Below are positions 12,023-22,993 of a DNA stretch of 64,000 bases, piece after piece. The notes below the pieces were generated by a model that worked only from the letters and a program-made list of their open reading frames with translations, made no database searches and was not told the origin of the DNA. Position 1 is the first letter of the stretch. Each line of letters begins with the position of its first letter. The position numbers and the translations under genes are program-made. Source of the stretch: Thelonectria olida (Eukaryota; Ascomycota; Sordariomycetes; Hypocreales; Nectriaceae); assembly GCA_020736575.1 (NCBI GenBank), contig JAGPYM010000035.1, positions 305,895 to 369,894 on the forward strand, read 5' to 3'.

Positions 12023-12186
12023 TCTGGGTGCTGAACCCATATAGGCAACAGATGCAGTCGACTAATGCAGTAGATACCTAAGTGCCGATAGCCATTACCA
12101 GATATCCTCAATATAAAGCTCTGAGTTGACAACTCCTTCAATATTTCCTCTGTAGTTTATATTATTTAATAAAAGTTCTGAATATG

Positions 12187-13641
12187 TTACTCTGGATTTA
12201 ATTGTAAGCGGTGGTACTGAAGCAAATCATCGATAAGTATCTGGCCGCCACAGTATTTGCTTATTCTTGCAGCCTCCAAGTCTACGCCAGCCGCCTCGCA
12301 GTCGACAATGTACACTGGAATAGTTCGGTCGGCCTCAGCCAGTAATTTCATCAGCAAAGAGTAGTTCTCGCTCCATGTCTTGTCGTCCTTCATCACCGTC
12401 TTGTTGAACAAAAAGCCGAAACAGCCTGGGCCGTTGCCAGGCTTGATGATGTCGTGGAAGGAGAGTCCATTGTAGCCGATGTATGATGCCCCCGCAGAGA
12501 TGGCTGCACTCACGAATGCGAGCTTCTTCGTTTCTTGGCCGGCAATGGCGGGGATTTTCCTAGGGGATGTTTTACCGCGTGCCAAGCGACGAATCAAGTT
12601 CTCTAGATTGCGTCTGGTAGACTTGCTGCTCCTCGCTTTGAGCAGCTCGTTCCGGGAGCTAGCGATTGCGTTATACTGATGCATTGATAATGTTTCCTTC
12701 GCTTCTTCAACGGCCTTGACATGGTCCTCAGCCACTTGTGACCCGTGATCCAGCAAAAATGAGTGATAGTTAACGAGCTCATTCTCCTTTTGCGCGTAAG
12801 ACTGGAACATGTTGATGAACTCATAGATCGCGCCACTCCCCCTTGGGATAGTGAAAAACTCGCTCGCATCGGTGGCAGGCTCAGCAGACAGCAGTATGCT
12901 GAGTGGAAGCAAGGCGTATGAGATTGGCCAACCTTTTCCACCAGACTCCTTGCTGATGTGGTCTGGAACTATTTGGATGAACCTGGACACGTCTTCTAGC
13001 TCCGGCGCAACAATACCCTCATGGAGATGGGCTGAAGAGTAAATCCTGAAGTTTTGTTGAAGTTCTAGCTCGTCCGCGGCCGCGGGTGACTTGATGACTG
13101 CTTCCAGTTTGTCCATGTCTCGGCGGAAGGCATTCTGGGCGTCGCCAAGCGACACATTGTGGGACAGTGAGTGATCAATAGTGATCATGTTTTCCATGCC
13201 CCAAGTAATCCCAGTCACAACATAAGTGCCCTTATAATCTAGCAACGGAGCTGAACCTATGTGTTGCGATAGAGTGGAACACACAAAGCCCGATTGCAGT
13301 TGTTGGCTTACCGTCGTGACTCTGTGATAAAAGGAACCATGCAGCGGCTTCCCATAAATCGCATAATCACGAAGATAGGTTCCACACCCTTGGGGTACGA
13401 AGAGTTGCCCAAAGATACTAGCAGCCGTGTCACCATCGAGTTTAAGGGCTCCCAGGTTCGGCCTCGGTAGGTGACGACGGGATCTTGTTATCTCAGTTTT
13501 GGGACACGGAGTTGTGATCAAGGCATTCGGCGGCAGCGGTTCATCCAAAATGGAAACCGGCAGGAAGCGATCGTGTATGGCGTCGTAGAGGGTGCCAATG
13601 TTGGCGGCACGCCCAAAGGCAGGTCGATTCAAGGCATTCAT
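12187..13641 (-). CDS. Stonustoxin-like (SNTX/MACPF-related) protein
   Basis: A single exon from the ATG at 13641 encodes 484 residues. A longer frame reaches 13818 but would start with GTG, and its extra 59 residues look non-conserved. The N-terminus (RPAFGRAANIGTLYDAIHD, then a short Leu-Pro stretch) resembles the opening of the SNTX perforin-like domain found in fish stonustoxin/verrucotoxin and in many non-venom relatives. A later strand (YVVTGITWGMEN) and the KGWPISYALLPLSILLS segment also fit. The C-terminal 110 or so residues (near PVYIVDCEAAGVDLEAARI) may correspond to the thioredoxin-like domain of that family. No signal peptide is seen, so the product is probably cytosolic. Fungal members are uncharacterised, and pore formation must not be assumed. 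The assignment is from remembered family patterns and is moderately secure. Confidence 0.6.
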   Translation of the reverse strand: MNALNRPAFGRAANIGTLYDAIHDRFLPVSILDEPLPPNALITTPCPKTEITRSRRHLPRPNLGALKLDGDTAASIFGQLFVPQGCGTYLRDYAIYGKPLHGSFYHRVTTVSQQLQSGFVCSTLSQHIGSAPLLDYKGTYVVTGITWGMENMITIDHSLSHNVSLGDAQNAFRRDMDKLEAVIKSPAAADELELQQNFRIYSSAHLHEGIVAPELEDVSRFIQIVPDHISKESGGKGWPISYALLPLSILLSAEPATDASEFFTIPRGSGAIYEFINMFQSYAQKENELVNYHSFLLDHGSQVAEDHVKAVEEAKETLSMHQYNAIASSRNELLKARSSKSTRRNLENLIRRLARGKTSPRKIPAIAGQETKKLAFVSAAISAGASYIGYNGLSFHDIIKPGNGPGCFGFLFNKTVMKDDKTWSENYSLLMKLLAEADRTIPVYIVDCEAAGVDLEAARISKYCGGQILIDDLLQYHRLQLNPE

Positions 13642-14335
13642 TGTTGATAGTAGCTTGGACGAGACGGTTAAACGGGTGGAAGGGTTCAGAACAGAGGGTT
13701 TACTGAAAGGAGGAGGGTTCTGCAGTATTGGCTTCAATTTGGAGGCAGACTTCCCTGAGATGATAGCGTCCTGGTGCCTGATGAACCGTTGCGGTCTATT
13801 TCTGGAGTCCTTGTCCACTCAGCCAAACGGTCAGCCTGCTGCCGCTTAGTTGTACCAATACCTGAACACAGCCCAGCCGGGCGCATGTTGGACTCCTTCA
13901 GCCCGCTGCGCAGCCAGGGCCCAGGTAGGCCCGCCCTAAGCGCCGTGGCTTCGGAGCTGTCACATTCTAGAGACCGGCGGTCGGCCTGGTTGGGCCAGAG
14001 TGCCCAGGTTTGAAACATTTTCTGCAGGCATAAAGGAGAATTCCATGAGTAAAAAGCCTAATCGCCTTGCAAGACCACGCTCCCGATGAATGTCTCGTTG
14101 GTAGCATAGAAACTAGTCCAGCAGAGAGCCTCTTAACCTGCCTACCTCCCCAATCGCATGTAACCACCAGGTTCAAGCTTAGAAGTTCAATGACAACCGC
14201 GAGCAACAAAATACACCTTTGACGATCTCTTGAGTGGCTTCATTCTGCAAGGGCCATTTTTAGAACACTGAAGCCGAACTGTCGCACGACGCCACCCAGA
14301 CGCTCTTCGTCAATTTATCCAAGCATCGATCGGAC
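13642..14335. other. Divergent intergenic region
   Basis: This separates the stonustoxin-like gene (-) from the coiled-coil gene (+). The open frames here lack domains. The in-frame extension to 13818 lacks an ATG. Confidence 0.45.
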
Positions 14336-14923
14336 ATGGATTCTCGAGACGCAGAACTGCACAGGCTCAGGTCCGAATTGATCTCTGTCACCTCACAAAA
14401 AGACGATGCAGAGGAAATAGCCGACAACTTGGCTTTCGAGTTAAGAGATGTCAAAACAGAATTGGACGACACGAGACGAAAACTAGGGGACAAGCTTGTC
14501 GAAATAACTGCCCTTGAGGATAAACTGAGAGTATCCGACCATGTGATTGCAGAGTTACCTGCGATCAAGGCACATTGGGAAGAGGCGACACAAGAAAACA
14601 TGCATGTCCGGGTTCAACTCCCACAGGATCAACCGGACTCAAACGCCCCGAAAGGGCGCGACGGAGCTGAAGCCGAGGCGCAGGGTCAGGCCGCATGGCC
14701 AGCGTCACACTCAGAAGACTACGCTGGGCTCAAACGGCTGTTGGGTTTCTACAAGGCAATCGGAGAGAAGCTGTCTCAGGAGAACCAGGCTGTCAAAGCT
14801 GCCAATCAAAAACTTGAGGCCTCTATGCGGGCCAAAGACACGATGCTTAAGGACAAGAATAATCTGATCGGTAATTTCAAGATGCAGTTGCGAGAGCGCG
14901 GTGAAGACGCGGACAAGGCGTGA
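14336..14923 (+). CDS. Small coiled-coil protein of unknown function
   Basis: A single exon starting at the ATG at 14336 encodes 195 residues. Residues 1-85 are an almost continuous charged heptad pattern (LHRLRSELISV, then repeated Leu/Ile every 3-4 residues), i.e. a long coiled coil. A Pro/Gln/Asp-rich linker follows, then a second helical coiled-coil region at about 125-190. No catalytic motif, signal peptide or membrane segment is visible. It lies 0.37 kb upstream of the AAA+ gene in the same direction, so it could be an adaptor for that ATPase, but only the position suggests it. It could also be a remnant of a larger coiled-coil protein. Codon use is like its neighbours. Confidence 0.55.
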   Translation: MDSRDAELHRLRSELISVTSQKDDAEEIADNLAFELRDVKTELDDTRRKLGDKLVEITALEDKLRVSDHVIAELPAIKAHWEEATQENMHVRVQLPQDQPDSNAPKGRDGAEAEAQGQAAWPASHSEDYAGLKRLLGFYKAIGEKLSQENQAVKAANQKLEASMRAKDTMLKDKNNLIGNFKMQLRERGEDADKA

Positions 14924-15288
14924 AGAGGCTGGAAGCGTGGAAGACCATGGAAAATGCAAATTGGATGCCCTGCCACCCTGAAATTCACCAATGATAATGC
15001 TGTCAGCTGTCTCGTTTCAAATCTGTCTACATGCCTAGACCGCCGCCAAGGCGGCTGTGCCGGACGGTATCTCCACTTGAGGAACCATACCGGCGGCTAT
15101 TCAAGTCAGGCATTCCTCGTTTGACTGTGATGATGTCGGTGACTTACATGCCGGCGGCTGGACGAATATTCGAACGAGCCTTGCCACCTACGCTCCCTCT
15201 ACAGTTCCAAAAACGTCTTCTAAAAGACAGATCAAAGTTAATAACCCTCTCCGCACCAACACTCACTAGCTGCCTAGTGTAAGAGACC
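14924..15288. other. Short intergenic region upstream of the AAA+ gene
   Basis: This region should hold the promoter of the AAA+ gene. I see no further gene here. Confidence 0.45.
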
Positions 15289-17589
15289 ATGTCTTCGGTG
15301 CAGCCAGTCATCCCCTCTCAAGATTTGATTGACGCCGCAAAGAAGATCCTCGGTGACTGCTCCGACCAAAGAGCTATCAGGCTATTAGAGGTAATTGAGC
15401 TGGAGTCACCCATCATCTCTACCCATGTTAATATGGCGATGCCTGATAGAAATCCAACAATGATCTAGACCGGATCAAGATTCACCAAGAAGATTTGTTA
15501 AAAAGGTGCGTGAAAACACCAAAATCGATTCTCATCTACGAGTTCCGTACCAGCGACGGGGCGTCATATTCTAATAAACACGATGACAGGCGATCGTCGG
15601 ACTCTCGACCGCTCCGTGAACACCCAATAGACACTCCCCCGAGGGAAGAGGACGTTGCCGAAAAGCCCAACCGCAGGTCGAATCCTCCCTCGCAACCCAG
15701 AAGGGCTGTACTCGGCCAAGGCGAGGACAGGTCTCGATATCGTCCCTCAAAAACGCACATATCGGGGCCGCATTCGCTCTCGCCATCCTCAAACAGCTCC
15801 TCCCAACGAGGTGCTCCGACCCCAGCGCCTGACGAAGGAACAGCAACCTCCAACGAGTGGGACTTCACTTTGCCCTGGATTTTGGATTTCATGGACATCG
15901 ACGACAACCCGGACTCCTTCCAGCCGGACGCTCTTGTGAGAATCATCCAGCCCAGTGCCTCCGTGCCTAAAGTCCGCGATTATCTTGAATTTTTTGGCCG
16001 TGATGTCGCGGATGGTAAGATCAACGAACCGGTAAGGGGCTTCCCTGCAATATTCTACGCCGTCGAAACCGACCAGGAGGCCATGGTGCGACTTCTCATC
16101 AACTTCGGGGCGAATGTTTCCGTTGTCCACTCCGCGTCTCGAACTCCTCTGTTGGCATATGCCATCCTCAAGGACAGTGAGCAACAAACCCACTCGACCG
16201 CTATTTTATCAACCCTCTTGAGCACCGCTGCCTCGCCCCATGTCATTCCTGCCGAAACATTCACGCCATTTACCAGAGATGCACCGACTGGCTCTACCCT
16301 CGAAGCAGATCGCAAGATTGAAGTCACCGAGTTGACTAGATGGTGCACTGATGCAACAAGACTCAAATTGGCAAAGGCAACCAACTTGACCCAGCGATAC
16401 TACCTCGACCGCGCAGCGAAGCTCAAGCCCCCGTCACTGAGACACAAACAGATTACCAAGATAAAGAAGGCCACGGGCCTCCTGGGAGTTCCATACTTCC
16501 TCATCGGGCAGACCATCGCCGTGGACCTGCTAATAGAGAATCTGCTCGCCCATCTTCTAATGCCGACGGAACAACCACTTGTGTTATGCTTCGCCGGGCC
16601 CAGCGGCCATGGCAAAACGGAATTGGCTCGCCAACTCCAAACTCTACTGTCTTTAGACATGGAGCTCGTTGATTGTACAACGATGTCGAGAGAGTCGGAG
16701 TTGTTCGGGCCGCGAAAGCCTTGGGTCGGAGCGAAGAAGGGGTCACCACTCAATAACTTCCTTGTTCAACACGCAGGAGAAAGGTGTCTCGTCTTTCTCG
16801 ATGAGTTCGAGAAGACATCGGAAGAGATCCACCAGGCTTTGCTTCTTCCATTTGGCAATGGTATGGCGCAGTCCCTCCCTCGATGTAGACACGGCATTAC
16901 TAACCCCGCCAAGGCGAATACGAGGACAGACGCAACCGTGAGAAGGTGGATTGCTCTAAGACGATCTGGATCCTGGCGACGAATGCGCTCGACGACACGA
17001 TACTGGAATTTTACGAACAAAACGAGCCGAAGTTTGACGGTGACGAGGCCGAGAAGGACCAGGCGGTGAAGCAGCTTTTAAAAGAGCTTCAAGGGGCTTT
17101 TCTGAACTGGTTTGATGTAAGTCGCCCTTCCAGGGCAATGCTGTCCTTCGCCTCCAACTACCCTTTGTGAGTAAGCCATGGTCTAACTGTTCTAAACAGG
17201 CGCCCGTTACTGGCCGCGTTTCCGGCTTCGTCCCATTCCTGCCATTCTCCGCCGGAGAGCAGGCAGTTATCACGCACAGGGAGCTCTTGAAGTTGGATGA
17301 GCAGCTCCGCGGTCCTATCAACCTTCTACGCGAGGAGCTGATTGGCAATATCATTCTAAAGTTCGAGCGGGAAGCCACTCTTTGTGAACTTCTTGCGAAG
17401 GACTACTATTGCAAGGAACTGGGGGCGCGCAGTCTAATACAGGGAGTAAAGAAGGTAAGGAATATTATAGTCAAGGCTTACTTGGAAGAAGAAGAAGAGA
17501 TACAGGAGAATGATATGTTACAGGAATTCATTATAACCGTACAAGATGGGGAGATAGTAGGGAGGGCTAGAAAGACTTTCTATCATTAG
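15289..17589 (+). CDS. AAA+ ATPase with UBA-like N-terminus, ankyrin region and ClpB-type domain
   Basis: I model four exons: 15289-15390, 15450-16860, 16914-17116 and 17200-17589, giving 701 residues. Residues 1-50 look like a UBA-like helix bundle (DLIDAAKKILGD, then AIRLLE and NNDLDRI). A disordered Ser/Pro/Arg-rich linker follows. Ankyrin-like repeats sit around residues 200-270 (GFPAIFYAVETDQEAMVRLL). The ATPase has Walker A GPSGHGKTE, Walker B CLVFLDEFEK, sensor 1 ILATNALDD, an Arg in TGRVSGFVPFLPFS and the sensor-2 GAR in ELGARSL, as in the second ATPase domain of ClpB/Hsp104. This suggests an ATP-driven unfoldase or remodeller with substrate selection by the ankyrin or UBA part. The 5' exon boundary is the least certain. 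The protein is likely cytosolic or nuclear; no targeting signal is seen. Confidence 0.78.
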
Positions 17590-18748
17590 GGCACAACTAG
17601 TGTTACATAAGGCGATGTTGTGTATCGAGAGGAAGCCTGGTAATAAACAACTCACCCTCCCCGCTTTGCATGATCAAACGGGTCTCTTAAACACACACGA
17701 TGCGACAGATTCAGGCCCTTTCAAGCAGAGATAGTGCCCTCGACCTTAACCCTTAATTTCAACCACCCTTTCCTGGTCTTAGTTGCCTCGGAAGATATGA
17801 AAGAAGCCCAAGATCCATGAGCGATAGGACCAAAGCCTTGTGTCAGTGGCTTTGAGCCCAATGGAGACATGGCTGGCTTGGGGGCACGTATGTTCTTACT
17901 GGTGAAGCCTGCGTTCCTTTGCACAGACTTTTCAGGTCATTCTCGGTTTTCCGATCACCGCCTACATGGCTGCAGCCTTCCTCCTGGTTTACCCTTCTGT
18001 TCCTTACAGCTTGGCCTTATGTGACTCTCTCCACGACACTTCTCATACACGGCCCCCACTCAGTTTCGAGCTTTGCCATCGACACTACTATGCAAATGTT
18101 TGTATACTAGTCGGTCCTTAAGCATGCGGGTCCTTTAGTGCTAATCGTACGAGAAGATTGACTTTCAAGTCTCTCAGAAGTGGATGCCATCGGTACTCCG
18201 CTTCCTCGGTTTCCTGGCGCTCCTTCAGTTATCCATTAACGAAGTTTCCGTCACTGGTGCTATTTCGGATTCAACCCAATATGGCCCTCCAATGGCTGGA
18301 GCAGCGGTTGCTTACATAGTGTTGGGTTAAAATTCACATTGTCAGATTGTGTTGCGAACATGGGGATCTAGTGTAGCTTAGTTTGCTTCTACCAAGTTGC
18401 ATAGTTCGTTATTGAAAGACGTCTTCATCAACCGTTATACACAGAGAGACATCGCCAAGTGGTAAAGAGCTTGGCCCTTTTCATGTTTTTGGATACTGCT
18501 AGTCAAAAGGGCTTCTAGAGACCATCCGTCTTTTTTTGTCGGTCCTAAAGTATCCCTGCTATACTAATTTACTTGATATGAAACTTTGTCACTCTTTAAT
18601 TAGGACAGTTAAGTAGCCAAGATTATCCGCTGAACAGAGCGAATACTCAAAATTTCCCACAGTCTTACCGTAGAAATAGCAGCTCAGCTGGTCTCCTTGA
18701 TTCTAAGTACTACCTGTTCAAGTGCCGCCTGACAGTTCTCATCCCAGG
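17590..18748. other. Intergenic between convergent genes, no gene recognised
   Basis: This 1.15 kb lies between the 3' ends of the AAA+ gene and the subtilisin-like gene. A tRNA-like string near 18450-18530 does not fold into a cloverleaf. No frame carries a known domain. Confidence 0.5.
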
Positions 18749-20749
18749 TCAACTTCTCAAAGTCATAGACCGTGCCAGCCTGCCAGGTTCTGCATCCTCT
18801 GCTCTCGCCAACGCCTCCTTGAACCGCTTCTCCAAGCGCTCATATACGCGTGGATACTTGTTGTCCGGGGATAGGTTCTTGAAAGCCAATGTCATGTCAT
18901 TCTCATCCAGCAGCCAACTGGCGATGATCAGTACGCCGGCGAGCCCAGAGGCAGCAGCCGTAGCGACGGAGCTGCCTGATTCGTGCGACACGGTCTTGCC
19001 CCCGTTGATGGAGAAGGGCACGTCGGTTCCAGGAAGAAGGAAATCGACCTTCTCGATGTTGACCCAACTCATGGCATCACCGGTATTTGAAGCACTGCCG
19101 ACCTTGACGCATGCATCGAAGTCTCCCGGATAACAATAATCTTTGGTAAGACTACCTTGATCACTTGTCGAGCACAACATGAGAATTTTCTTCTTCTCTG
19201 CCGCTTTGACGGCAGCCTCGAGGCTCTTCATCGCGGCGTTGCCGGGCACAGGAGTCTCGATTGTCCAACTCATGGAAATGATATCGACCCCACAGTCGGT
19301 AGCCCATTGAATTGCCTGTAATTCGCAATTTTGGTTAACATAGAGCATTGGATGGGTCAGGAAGAAAGTCGTACCTCTGCAGCGGATTTTGAAGTTATAT
19401 GTCGTTGATTACTACCCATCGTTTGCCGTTGGTCGAGTCTCGCCACAGATAATTGTACCATAGGACACAACCTGCAGATGAGCATTGCCATGCATGTCCC
19501 ATGGTTACTCGAGGAGGTAAAGTACGGACTCATAAGGTCATTAGAGTTGGCATAGGGGCTGAAGGACTTTCCTACGGTAATCTTCCCATCTAGACTGATC
19601 CTTGACGCGTCTGCACCGTCGATCCATGGGTTCTCGCTGTTCATTATCAGACTTCCGCTGGACGACAAGATTCGGGTTGGCGGTGACTCATGGCTGTAGG
19701 TATCCTGCTATGCTCTGGAACTCGGATGCGTGACTAACATCCCGATTGTCCAAGATGTGGCCGACGGTAATTCTTCCGTCGCTCAATGATTTGATTGTGG
19801 CTTTGAAAGTAGTGATATAGTCCTCCAAACGACGGGAATCCTCGTAGGCCTACAGATCATTAGCATGGCAGCCCCGCATCGGAGAAGTAGGAAAATATAC
19901 TTCTCGAATACATAGATTGACTTTTCTGAGCTGAAAGATTCTTGTTAGAGCATGGTATAATACACTCAAACCAGCATCTATAACTTACGTGTGGAAACTT
20001 TTCCTGGTGTGGAAACCCTTGAGGGCTTGCCCACCCCATCAACACAGCATTGTTTCCCGAGCAGTAGACAGACACCTCCTTAACAGCATCGGTTGAGTTG
20101 GAGATCACTTCTGAGCTCAGATCCACCCTCTTCCAGTCCCAGATCTCCACGTCGAATCCTTTTAGGGCCTCTTCAATGCTAGAGTCTGCATGACACGGGT
20201 CTCTATCGTCGAGGAGGATGACTTTGACGATTTTCTGGACATGGTTATCCCGCAGCCATTTAAACACGGTGACAAGGTCGGAACGGCCGCGCTTATGTCG
20301 TGGTGAGTTCTTGCTGCAAGGAAGGAATGGTGAGCAAACTCAACTGATCCTAGTTCACCAGCTTGGCCTACCTTGCTCGTTTCTTCCGAGGGGGTGCCTC
20401 AATAGTCAGCTTTGGTAAAACAACGTATTTCAAGATGCTCTCGAACCGTAAGTGCGTCGAAAGTTGATGAAGATACTCTTCTGAAATGTTTTCATTCCGC
20501 AGGCCTCCAAGGTCGAATTCGATATGCCGTTCTGGAGAAGAGTCAGCCTCCAACCGGGCACATGGCTCGCTTCTGGCGACAATGTCTGGACAAAGGCTCA
20601 CCTTGACCCGTGCTATACAGGCATTTCATGATTGTGTCTCGGGAGAATCTTCTCACACAGTACGATCGAACGTAAGATGCAATAGGGTCCTCGGCTACAA
20701 CCTCTCGCAGCATCTTTTCAATCTTGTCTTCATCTTTGGCACTTGTCAT
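18749..20749 (-). CDS. Subtilisin-like (peptidase S8 family) protein, seven exons
   Basis: I can splice seven exons in frame: 20749-20602, 20531-20372, 20313-19989, 19930-19901 (30 nt), 19849-19739, 19704-19375 and 19315-18749. This gives about 556 residues. The frame stays open upstream to 20815, so the true start may lie slightly further 5'. The first 210 residues are an all-helical region seen in fungal intracellular S8 relatives. The protease-like part shows the His motif NHGTCMA, the conserved GVDIISMSWTIE strand and the Ser motif region SHESGSSVATAAASG. The catalytic Asp is unclear: the expected I-D-x-G loop seems replaced by WIDGADAS. Activity is therefore uncertain. No signal peptide is visible. 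It shares an intron position (just before Ala-Ile of the AIQWA strand) with the truncated S8 fragment 1.5 kb away, so the two are paralogues. Confidence 0.65.
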
Positions 20750-20977
20750 GATAGAATCATCAATCTTGAAGGTATGCTCTCGAAGCTGGTGAATTCTCTC
20801 CTGGTGCAAGTTAACCTGTGGCCGATGTTAAGGGGTACATATCTTACTAACAAATCGATTGCGCATTCAAGTACCCCACTATATAACTACATCCCACTAA
20901 GAATGTCATGACGCCATTGTTAGTTATTAAGCACGACGCATGTCGTTCTGAACCCTTGAGATGGCATCATACCAAGG

Positions 20978-20986
20978 TATAAGTAG
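20978..20986 (+). promoter_or_regulatory. TATA-like box upstream of the reductase
   Basis: TATAAGTAG lies about 92 bp upstream of the reductase ATG, a usual distance for a fungal TATA element. It is predicted only from its sequence and position. Confidence 0.4.
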
Positions 20987-21069
20987 ACGCGACACTCGCA
21001 TACGTTCGATAGATTTTTCCATCCACATCTGACATCTTTACCCTCCGTGTTATCTACTACACAACAACC

Positions 21070-22172
21070 ATGACTATTATCGCTGTCAATCATGCGGCAC
21101 TCCTATTGGAGCAAGGCAAAGACTTGGTGGTAGAGCAGCGTCCAGTTCCCGAGCCCAAGGAGGACGAAATCTTGGTCCGCAACCACTCGATAGCTCTCAA
21201 CCCTGTTGATTGGAAACAGCAAGCATGGGGATTTGGAATTGAGACGTATCCAACCATTCTCGGCAGCGGTATAACGACTCCATTCCATCTGAGCTTGAAT
21301 GAATTATCTAACATCGATCTCTGATAGACATTGCTGGCACGGTTGAGCGCACCGGTCCTAATCAAAAGGACTTCAAGAAAGGCGACCGGGTGACTGCGTG
21401 GTCTGGCTCACGCATCATCAAAAGGCTTGATGGCGGAGCATTCCAGAACTGGTCCATCATCAACCCAGTAACAACCTCTAAGTTGCCCGACAACATACCG
21501 TTTGAGCAAGGCGCTGCTATTCCTCTTGGGCTTGTGACGGCGAGCACTCTGCTGTTTGACTCGGTCGGCGTCCCCCTGCCAGAGTCGGAATCATCTGCCA
21601 CAGATGGATCTGCAGTTATATTGATCTGGGGCGGCTCCTCATCGGTTGGATCCAACGCAATCCAGTTGGCACGCCGAGCTGGTCTCAAGGTGTTGACAAC
21701 CGCCAGCCCCCAACACCATGAATATCTCAAGTCACTTGGTGCGAATCAAGTTTTTGACTATCACTCCTCCACCGTGATTGACGACATCATTGCGGCGGTG
21801 GAGAAAGCGGGCGACTCTGTAGAGTACGCCATCGACACGATATCCCTACCTGAATCCCTGCGGCAAGTTACAGCTATTCTCAATAAGACAGGGGTGAAGA
21901 GCAAAAAGCTGGGTCTGGTTCTGGGCTGGCCAGAGGATGTGCAGAAGCCTGAGGGCGTCGAAGTGGTTCCCACGTCGGCTGGAAACATCTTCAAAAAAAC
22001 GGACATTGCGGATTGGGTGTTTCGAAAGTTTCTTCCAACGGCTCTTGAGAAGGGAACATTCGTACCGAGCCCTCACGTAAAGCTGCTGCCGGGCGGACTT
22101 GGTGGATTGCAGGCTGGGCTGGATACCTTGAAAAGGGGTGTCAGTGGGCAGAAGGTTGTCTTTAACCTGTAG
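21070..22172 (+). CDS. Medium-chain dehydrogenase/reductase (enoyl-reductase-like, CipB/ToxD type)
   Basis: Two exons (21070-21268 and 21328-22172) encode 347 residues. The GroES-like N-terminal half includes HSIALNPVDWK and IAGTVERTG (family pattern D-x-A-G-x-V). The Rossmann half has the nucleotide-binding loop WGGSSSVGSNAIQLARRAG and the NADP-typical GANQVFDYH. The usual Zn-binding Cys/His ligands of true alcohol dehydrogenases are not evident, so it belongs to the zinc-free quinone/enoyl reductase branch. Such enzymes reduce C=C bonds with NADPH, and relatives sit in fungal secondary-metabolite clusters, including trans-acting enoyl reductases and the ToxD type. It lies directly 3' of the NRPS, apart from the S8 fragment, which makes a tailoring role plausible but unproven. 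Confidence 0.85.
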
Positions 22173-22224
22173 TTTTTCAGAATAACAAGAATAATATTGT
22201 GTCTGTCCCACTTCTCATATGCCA

Positions 22225-22828
22225 TCAGCCGCTTTTTTGGCCGGCGGTTCGGGCCTTGTGTACGACGTTGCGGAGCTCGTCCATGCCGAAGTGGTCAGAC
22301 TTGCTGCCGTCCTTACGGATCGTCCAGGACATGCTTATGATGTCGACGCCGTCGTGTATTGCTGCTCGGATAGCCTGGCGTTGTTCGCAGTTCGCTCCTC
22401 AAGAGTCCGAAAGCGGGAAAATGAGAGCAACTCACCTGGGCCGCACTCCTGGGCTCGGGACGCAGTAGCTTGCTCGTCGAATCTGGGGTGACCTTCAACT
22501 GATAGGGCACAATGGCTGCAAACGGACACACGCGCAGTATCGACTTGGACATGAACGTCCCATGTCTGCTGACGGACGAATAGATGGGGCTCGGCCCGTC
22601 GGGCATCGTATCGAAGCTTCGGCCCTGGAACCGCGACTGTAGCCTGTGCATGCCTTTGTTGAACATTTCGACCCCATCGTCAATTAGCGCAACCCTCACC
22701 CGGCGCAGATCCGGGCCCGTGTGCGCATCTTCCGGTACCGTCGGGATCATGGAGTTAAAGTCCGTCTCAATCTTCTTCCCGCCGTTGGTGCCGCCCGTCT
22801 TATGGGGAAAGTTATAGAAGAAGCTCAT
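22225..22828 (-). pseudogene. Truncated subtilisin-like (S8) fragment
   Basis: Two exons (22828-22436 and 22374-22225) give 180 residues. The fragment keeps the Asp motif VRVALIDDGVE, the His motif SRHGTFMSK and the GVDIISMSWTI strand. It then stops at a TGA after about 35 more residues, so the Ser motif and the whole C-terminal third of an S8 domain are missing. The helical N-terminal region of the paralogue at 18749-20749 is also missing. A TATA-like ATATA string lies about 30 bp upstream of the ATG. The plus-strand reductase ends 53 bp beyond the stop, so a rearrangement that moved or inserted the reductase could have cut the gene. It cannot be an active protease as read, though it could be expressed as a short protein. 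Confidence 0.65.
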
Positions 22829-22993
22829 GTTCCATTGTAGAATACTGTAACATATATAGTATTAGAGAAAGAGTTATATAACGCCCCCGTTCTTTCAAAG
22901 TACAGTGCCCAACATGTAATCCCACGAATCCTGCAGAAAAATTATCAAAACGAACAAATGAAATTATCTATCGTCTACCCAATGAAATGTACT

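Noticed and set aside
13642..13818. N-terminal extension of the stonustoxin-like protein
   Set aside because: The longer frame begins with GTG and its extra residues do not fit the family; the ATG at 13641 starts right at the conserved part.
18440..18530. tRNA-like sequence
   Set aside because: It contains a D-arm-like string, but no acceptor stem, anticodon loop or T-arm can be formed.
22225..22828. Full-length subtilisin-like protease
   Set aside because: The frame stops before the Ser motif, and the reductase gene occupies the downstream sequence.
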